Origin: Arthrobacter sp. SX1312
GTDB lineage: Bacteria > Actinomycetota > Actinomycetes > Actinomycetales > Micrococcaceae
Assembly (NCBI RefSeq): GCF_002929295.1
Contig: NZ_PJIM01000002.1
Span: 1,155,945 to 1,219,944 of the forward strand
DNA: 64,000 bases
Direction: 5' to 3'
Every line of letters starts with the position of its first letter. Within the stretch, counting starts at the first letter, position 1. Both the position numbers and the translations under genes were made by a program. Below, one piece after another: positions 59,842 through 64,000 of this stretch. The notes beneath the pieces were generated by a model. The model worked only from the letters and a program-made list of their open reading frames with translations, did not search any database and was not told where the DNA came from.

Positions 59842-61263
59842 GTGTCTACCTCAGCTGCGGCACGGCCGCTGCGGGTCGCGATCATCGGCGCCGGTCCGGC
59901 GGGCGTCTACGCTGCCGACATCCTGACGAAGTCGAACGAGGTCCAGGGGGGCGACTTCGCCGTCAGCATCGACCTCTTCGACCAGTACCCGGCACCCTAT
60001 GGCCTGATCCGCTACGGGGTCGCCCCGGACCACCCGCGCATCAAGGGCATCGTCAATGCTCTCCACAAGGTGCTGGACCGCGGTGACATCCGTTTCCTCG
60101 GGAACGTGAACTACGGCCGGGACCTTACACTCTCCGATTTCCGGCGCTTCTACGACGCCGTCATCTTCGCGACCGGGGCCATCAGGGACGCGGACCTGGA
60201 CATCCCCGGCATCGGGCTCGAGGGCTCCTTCGGCGGTGCCGACTTCGTGTCCTGGTACGACGGGCATCCCGATGTGAGCCGGGACTGGCCGCTCGAGGCC
60301 CGCGAGATCGCCGTGATCGGCAACGGGAACGTGGCGCTCGACGTCGCCCGCATCCTGTCCAAGCACGCCGACGACCTCCTCTCCACCGAGATCCCGGACA
60401 ACGTCTACCAGGGGCTCAAGGCCTCGCCCGTGACCGACGTCCACGTCTTCGGCCGTCGCGGACCCGCGCAGGTGAAGTTCACGCCCCTGGAGTTGCGGGA
60501 GCTCTCGCACTCCCGCGACGTCGACATCGTCCTCTACCCCGAGGACTTCGACTTCGACGCCGGTTCGGAGGCGCAGATCGCATCGAACAACCAGACGAAG
60601 ACCATGGTGAAGACGCTGACCAACTGGCTGGTCGAGGACGAGCCGACCGGTGCCTCCCGCCGCCTCCACCTGCACTTCCTCCACTCGCCGATCGAGGTCC
60701 ACGATTCTCCCGAGACCCCGGGCAGGGTCGCGGGGATGCGGTTCGAGCGCACGGAACTGACCGGGGACGGCAGTGTCCACGGGACCGGGGAGATCATCGA
60801 CTACCCCGTCCAGGCCGTCTACCGTGCCATCGGCTACTTCGGGTCGGAACTTCCCGAGGTGGGCTTCGACGAGAAGCGCGGCGTCATCCCCAACGAGGGC
60901 GGACGCGTCATCGACGAGGACGGCACGCCCGTGCCCGGCATCTACGCCACCGGCTGGATCAAGCGGGGCCCCGTGGGCCTGATCGGCCACACCAAGGGAG
61001 ACGCGCTCGAAACCATCGGCTACCTCCTCGAGGACCGGCTGAATCTCCCGCCGGCCGAGGACGGCTCCGAGGACGCGATCATCGAACTCCTCGAGGCGCG
61101 CGGCGTCCGCTACACCACCTGGGAGGGGTGGCTGAAACTGGACGCCCACGAGATGAAGCTGGGCGCCAACTTCGTCAACACCTCGGGCAACGCCGAGCTC
61201 GTCCGGGAGCGCGTGAAACTCGTGCCCCGCGAGGACATGGTGGCCATTTCCCGCGGTGAGTAG
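59842..61263 (+). CDS. Ferredoxin--NADP+ reductase, FprA/adrenodoxin-reductase type
   Basis: The 473 aa flavoprotein has the FAD motif I-I-G-A-G-P-A-G-V-Y, the family Y-P-A-P-Y-G-L-I-R-Y-G-V-A-P-D-H and the NADP motif I-G-N-G-N-V-A-L-D. W-I-K-R-G-P-V-G-L-I-G-H near residue 375 matches mycobacterial FprA. It transfers electrons between NADPH and ferredoxins, for example for P450 enzymes or sulfur metabolism. GTG start. It lacks the ferredoxin fusion of FprB-type proteins. Confidence 0.92.
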   Translation: MSTSAAARPLRVAIIGAGPAGVYAADILTKSNEVQGGDFAVSIDLFDQYPAPYGLIRYGVAPDHPRIKGIVNALHKVLDRGDIRFLGNVNYGRDLTLSDFRRFYDAVIFATGAIRDADLDIPGIGLEGSFGGADFVSWYDGHPDVSRDWPLEAREIAVIGNGNVALDVARILSKHADDLLSTEIPDNVYQGLKASPVTDVHVFGRRGPAQVKFTPLELRELSHSRDVDIVLYPEDFDFDAGSEAQIASNNQTKTMVKTLTNWLVEDEPTGASRRLHLHFLHSPIEVHDSPETPGRVAGMRFERTELTGDGSVHGTGEIIDYPVQAVYRAIGYFGSELPEVGFDEKRGVIPNEGGRVIDEDGTPVPGIYATGWIKRGPVGLIGHTKGDALETIGYLLEDRLNLPPAEDGSEDAIIELLEARGVRYTTWEGWLKLDAHEMKLGANFVNTSGNAELVRERVKLVPREDMVAISRGE

Positions 61264-61269
61264 TCCGGC

Positions 61270-61310
61270 TACACTGTGACCTGTCCCACGCCATCCCTGG
61301 GACTGGTCAC
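61270..61310. promoter_or_regulatory. -10-like element and inverted repeat before the GAF regulator
   Basis: TACACT (61270-61275) fits the actinobacterial -10. It is directly followed by a 13-base-arm inverted repeat (61276-61288 / 61298-61310) with one T-T mismatch and a 9-base loop. It could be an operator for the regulator's own gene or end fprA transcription. No T run is present. Confidence 0.5.
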
Positions 61311-61324
61311 GAAGCGGAGTGCCG

Positions 61325-62677
61325 ATGTCGCCGTCCCGTTCACTAGCCGAAGCCGAGCTCTCCTCCGATGCGCTGCAGCGAAGAGCCTTCGCAGCACACG
61401 AAACGCTGGGGCAGGGCACGGGAATAGACGGTGACCTCCGCGGCGTCGTCCGCGAATCCTGGCGCAGGTCCCTCGGTTTCCTCCGTGATCCCGCCGCTGC
61501 CGAGGCCCGCCTGTTCTGCTCCGAGGAGGAGCTCGAGTCCTACCGCCAGGGCCATCCCCTGGCTGCCGTCATGCCCGTCATCCACCGCCTGCTCGTCCAG
61601 CCGAGCCTGGAAGCGGGGATGCTGGTGGCCGTCGGCGACGAGAACGGACGGCTTCTCTGGGTGGACGGGGATCGCGAGCTGCGCCGCAGCGCGGAGGGCA
61701 TGCTCTTCGTCCCCGGAGCGGACTGGTCGGAATCGACCGTCGGGACGAGCGCTCCCGGCACGGCGCTCGCCCTCGACCGCAGCGTGCAGATCGCCGGGGC
61801 GGAGCACTTCAGTCGCAAGGCCCATCCGTGGAGCTGCACGGCGGTGCCGGTGCACGACCCCGACTCCAGGACGGTGCTCGGCGTCGTCGACATCACGGGC
61901 ACCGACGATGCCGTCGCCACCCACACGCTGGCGCTCGTCGAAGCCGCGGTGGCGGCTGCCGAGGCGCAGCTGAGCATCCACCGGCTGCAGGACCGGTTGC
62001 CGCGCACGAAGCGACGCCGGCAGGGGCGTGGCCAGGCGGCGCTCTACCGGAACAGCCTGCAGATCCTGGGGATCGACCACGGGGTGGTCCACACCGGCGG
62101 CGCCTCGCTCGAGTTGAGCCTCCGCCATGCCGAGTTGCTGACCATCCTCGCCCTGCACCCGGAAGGACTCACCGCGGACCAGCTGGCGACCATGGCCTAC
62201 CCGGAGGAGGCGTCCGGGACGACGGTCCGGGCGGAGATCCTGCGGCTGCGGAAGGTCCTGGCGCAGTACGGGGACGCCACGGTGCCACAGTCCCGCCCCT
62301 ACCGGCTGCCGGGACAGCTGGTCGTCGATGCGGTGCAGGTCCTGAGCTACCTTCATCGCGGCGCGCACCGCATGGCACTCGGCATCTACCGCGGGCCGGT
62401 CCTTCCTCGGTCTCAGGCCCCCGCGATCGTGAGACTGCGCAACGAGGTGTCAGTCCTTCTGCGGGACGCAGTGCTCAACGACGGCGCACCGGAGACCGTG
62501 CTCCAGTACCTCGCCCTCGCGGAGGCGGAGTACGACGCGGAGGCGTGGCAGCTTGCCCTGCGCGTCCTCCCGCCGCGCTCCCCACGGCGGGCTGCGGTGG
62601 TGGCGCATGTGGAATGGCTCGACGCCGAGCTGACGGCACCCTCGACGTCCTCCTCAATTTCTCCTAAAGTTTGTTAG
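61325..62677 (+). CDS. GAF-domain transcription regulator with C-terminal winged helix
   Basis: The 450 aa protein starts at 61325 after GCGGAG; a GTG six bases earlier is possible. A GAF domain spans about residues 70-215 with S-T-V-G-T-S-A-P-G-T-A-L and C-T-A-V-P-V-H-D. A basic linker (K-R-R-R-Q-G-R-G) leads to a winged helix (about 265-335) with L-T-A-D-Q-L-A-T-M-A-Y and R-A-E-I-L-R-L-R-K-V-L. Homologues in actinobacteria often sit next to aldehyde or alcohol dehydrogenase genes; none is adjacent here. The effector is unknown. Confidence 0.82.
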   Translation: MSPSRSLAEAELSSDALQRRAFAAHETLGQGTGIDGDLRGVVRESWRRSLGFLRDPAAAEARLFCSEEELESYRQGHPLAAVMPVIHRLLVQPSLEAGMLVAVGDENGRLLWVDGDRELRRSAEGMLFVPGADWSESTVGTSAPGTALALDRSVQIAGAEHFSRKAHPWSCTAVPVHDPDSRTVLGVVDITGTDDAVATHTLALVEAAVAAAEAQLSIHRLQDRLPRTKRRRQGRGQAALYRNSLQILGIDHGVVHTGGASLELSLRHAELLTILALHPEGLTADQLATMAYPEEASGTTVRAEILRLRKVLAQYGDATVPQSRPYRLPGQLVVDAVQVLSYLHRGAHRMALGIYRGPVLPRSQAPAIVRLRNEVSVLLRDAVLNDGAPETVLQYLALAEAEYDAEAWQLALRVLPPRSPRRAAVVAHVEWLDAELTAPSTSSSISPKVC

Positions 62678-62745
62678 CCAATCGCAATAATCCGTCGTCG
62701 TACGGGCATGGGCCGGGTTAGCGTTATGCCTGGTGGCTGATGATT

Positions 62746-62769
62746 CCGCCGGACAACATTTCCCGGCGG
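62746..62769 (+). other. Short hairpin in the M23 peptidase leader
   Basis: CCGCCGG (62746-62752) and CCGGCGG (62763-62769) can pair around a 10-base loop, about 40 bases before the ATG. The leader (62678-62806) is AT-rich at its start. It did not show the conserved core of the c-di-AMP (ydaO) riboswitch that precedes many actinobacterial cell-wall hydrolase genes. Confidence 0.4.
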
Positions 62770-62806
62770 CTGCACTGAAGCAGCAGACGGGCAAGGGGGG
62801 ATACGC

Positions 62807-64000
62807 ATGACGCAGTCCGCAAGGCACCCGGCCGGGCCGGTCCGGAGCGCCCGAACATCGCGCACCACCATGCATGCCAGTGTGGCGATCGTGGTCTGCT
62901 TCGTCGGCTTCCAGGGATTCGTGCCGCCGTCGGAAGAGGCCGCCTCCACGATCTCCTCCGGGCCTTCGTCCGCTTCGACGGTCGCCCGGTCCGGGCACGA
63001 CGCACTGTCGCCGACGGGCCTCGTGGGCCCGTCGCTGCTGATGCCCCTCGAGGCGCTCGACCCCCTCAAGTCCTTCGATCCCCTGGTTGCCCGTGATCCC
63101 GGGCGGTCACCGCTCGGCGTTCCGCCGGCCATCGGCGCTGAACCTGCCGTCCCCGAGGTCCTGATGACGTCCGCCGTGCGGCGACCGACGGCGGGCACCC
63201 TCTTCGCGCCCCTCGACGCTCTCGTGCCCAGTTCCTCCTTCGGTCACCGCACCAGCCCCATCTCCGGCGAGGCCGGCGAGTTCCACACCGGTCAGGACTA
63301 CGCGGCTCCCTGCGGCGCGCCGGTCTACGCGGCAGACGCCGGCACGGTGCGAGCTGTGGGCTGGCACCCGTGGGGTGGCGGCAACCGCGTCGAGATCGAC
63401 CACGGAAACGGCCTGATCACGAGCTACAACCACCTGCAGGGCATCTCCGTGCAGAAGGGGGACGCCGTCAACGGCGGGGACACGATCGCCGAGGTCGGGT
63501 CCACGGGATCCTCGACCGGCTGCCATCTGCACTTCGAGACGATCCTCGACGGCGAGCATGCGGATCCGGTCGAATGGAGGATGGCCCCCACGCACCACGG
63601 AAAGCGCATCGGGATGTTCAGGGACTACAACCCCGAGGGCAGTGCCGCGACGAGCATCCCGGCGTGGGCACAGTTCATCACCCGGCCCGACCAGTCCGTG
63701 CACGGTGATCATCCGTTCGTCGCGGCCCCGTGGGGCGGCAACGCCGTAGTCCATGCGGGCCATGCGCCCGGGGCCTCCGGTGACTCCGCGACGGGACGCG
63801 TCACGCCCGCTCCGCGTCCCGACCTCCCGTCAGGGTCGTCGGGCACCAGGCCCGCGCCCGTGGTCAAGCCGGTCGACAAGCCCGCGGAGAAGCCGGTCGA
63901 CAAGCCCGCCGAGAAGCCTGCGGAGAAGCCGGTCGACAAGCCCGCGCAGAAGCCGGTCGACAAGCCGGCCGACAAGCCGGTCGAGAAGCCGGTCGACAAG
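62807..64000 (+). CDS. Exported M23-family (LytM-type) peptidase, 3' end outside the window
   Basis: The first 398 codons are in the window, from the ATG at 62807 after AAGGGGGG. A hydrophobic segment (about 22-38) serves as signal or membrane anchor. A disordered linker leads to the M23 domain (about 145-260), with H-T-G-Q-D-Y-A and G-C-H-L-H-F-E as zinc-binding motifs and E-V-G-S-T-G-S-S-T between them. The C-terminal end seen so far is a K-P-V-D / K-P-A-E tetrapeptide repeat, likely a wall-spanning or wall-attached region. The domain should cut peptidoglycan cross-links. The active residues look complete. Confidence 0.87.
   Translation, partial: MTQSARHPAGPVRSARTSRTTMHASVAIVVCFVGFQGFVPPSEEAASTISSGPSSASTVARSGHDALSPTGLVGPSLLMPLEALDPLKSFDPLVARDPGRSPLGVPPAIGAEPAVPEVLMTSAVRRPTAGTLFAPLDALVPSSSFGHRTSPISGEAGEFHTGQDYAAPCGAPVYAADAGTVRAVGWHPWGGGNRVEIDHGNGLITSYNHLQGISVQKGDAVNGGDTIAEVGSTGSSTGCHLHFETILDGEHADPVEWRMAPTHHGKRIGMFRDYNPEGSAATSIPAWAQFITRPDQSVHGDHPFVAAPWGGNAVVHAGHAPGASGDSATGRVTPAPRPDLPSGSSGTRPAPVVKPVDKPAEKPVDKPAEKPAEKPVDKPAQKPVDKPADKPVEKPVDK
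63866..64000 (+). repeat. 12-bp coding repeat (Lys-Pro tetrapeptides) reaching the window end
   Basis: Eleven four-codon units, mostly K-P-V-D or K-P-A-E with one K-P-A-Q and one K-P-V-E, fill the last 135 bases. Every unit keeps the reading frame. The array continues past the end, so its length is unknown. Such repeats often vary between strains. Confidence 0.9.

Noticed and set aside
62678-62806. A c-di-AMP (ydaO) riboswitch before the M23 peptidase
   Set aside because: Such switches often precede wall hydrolase genes in actinobacteria, but the conserved core was not recognisable; only a short hairpin is seen.

Overview
The window is very GC-rich, codes densely on both strands and uses many GTG starts and overlapping start/stop pairs. 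It carries menaquinone (not ubiquinone) genes, an FprA-type reductase, a DUF222/HNH protein under an actinobacterial LexA box and a Kocuria/Rhodococcus-like putrescine oxidase. This points to a Micrococcales actinobacterium, most likely an Arthrobacter-like Micrococcaceae. No tRNA, rRNA, CRISPR array, insertion sequence or prophage was seen, and no gene-free stretch exceeds about 300 bases. The first gene (UvrA-like tail) and the last (M23 peptidase) run off the window ends.

Layout. 1-4.6 kb: a UvrA-like end, a MocR regulator divergent from its YczE-type membrane partner, a metallo-beta-lactamase-fold hydrolase and an alditol oxidase. 4.7-11.8 kb: an arabinoside island (LacI regulator, sugar ABC importer, GH51 arabinofuranosidase, aldose epimerase) with LacI-type operators at both ends. 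11.9-15.3 kb: small accessory genes, a decayed polysaccharide deacetylase, and an overlapping operon ending in a two-subunit fluoride channel. 15.3-17.3 kb: tandem repeats and a LexA-boxed DUF222/HNH protein. 17.3-23.2 kb: a sulfite-oxidase-like redox unit, an MFS transporter, a zinc alcohol dehydrogenase with an unknown partner, and a PAP2 phosphatase.

23.3-35.6 kb is a menaquinone region (menC, menD, menF, menG, a menJ-like reductase and a long-chain prenyl diphosphate synthase), interrupted by a PhoX phosphatase under a textbook PHO box and by a polar amino-acid ABC importer. 35.6-38.3 kb has a HIT protein coupled to a SUKH-like acidic protein, a TRIC channel and an alpha/beta hydrolase. 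38.4-43.6 kb is a signalling hub: an RsbW-like kinase, an anti-anti-sigma factor, a receiver-SpoIIE phosphatase fusion and two histidine kinases.

43.7-58.7 kb is polyamine and amine metabolism. A PucR regulator is divergent from gamma-aminobutyraldehyde dehydrogenase and GABA transaminase. A TetR regulator is divergent from an overlapping putrescine oxidase / universal stress protein / APC permease operon, followed by a second universal stress protein. A second TetR is divergent from a second APC permease and a saccharopine-dehydrogenase-like enzyme. Together these predict putrescine uptake, oxidation to 4-aminobutanal, then GABA, then succinic semialdehyde. 58.7-64 kb holds RarD, an FprA-type ferredoxin reductase, a GAF-winged-helix regulator and the start of a secreted M23 peptidase with a Lys-Pro repeat tail.

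Family assignments come from reading motifs and overall similarity by eye; no database search was run.
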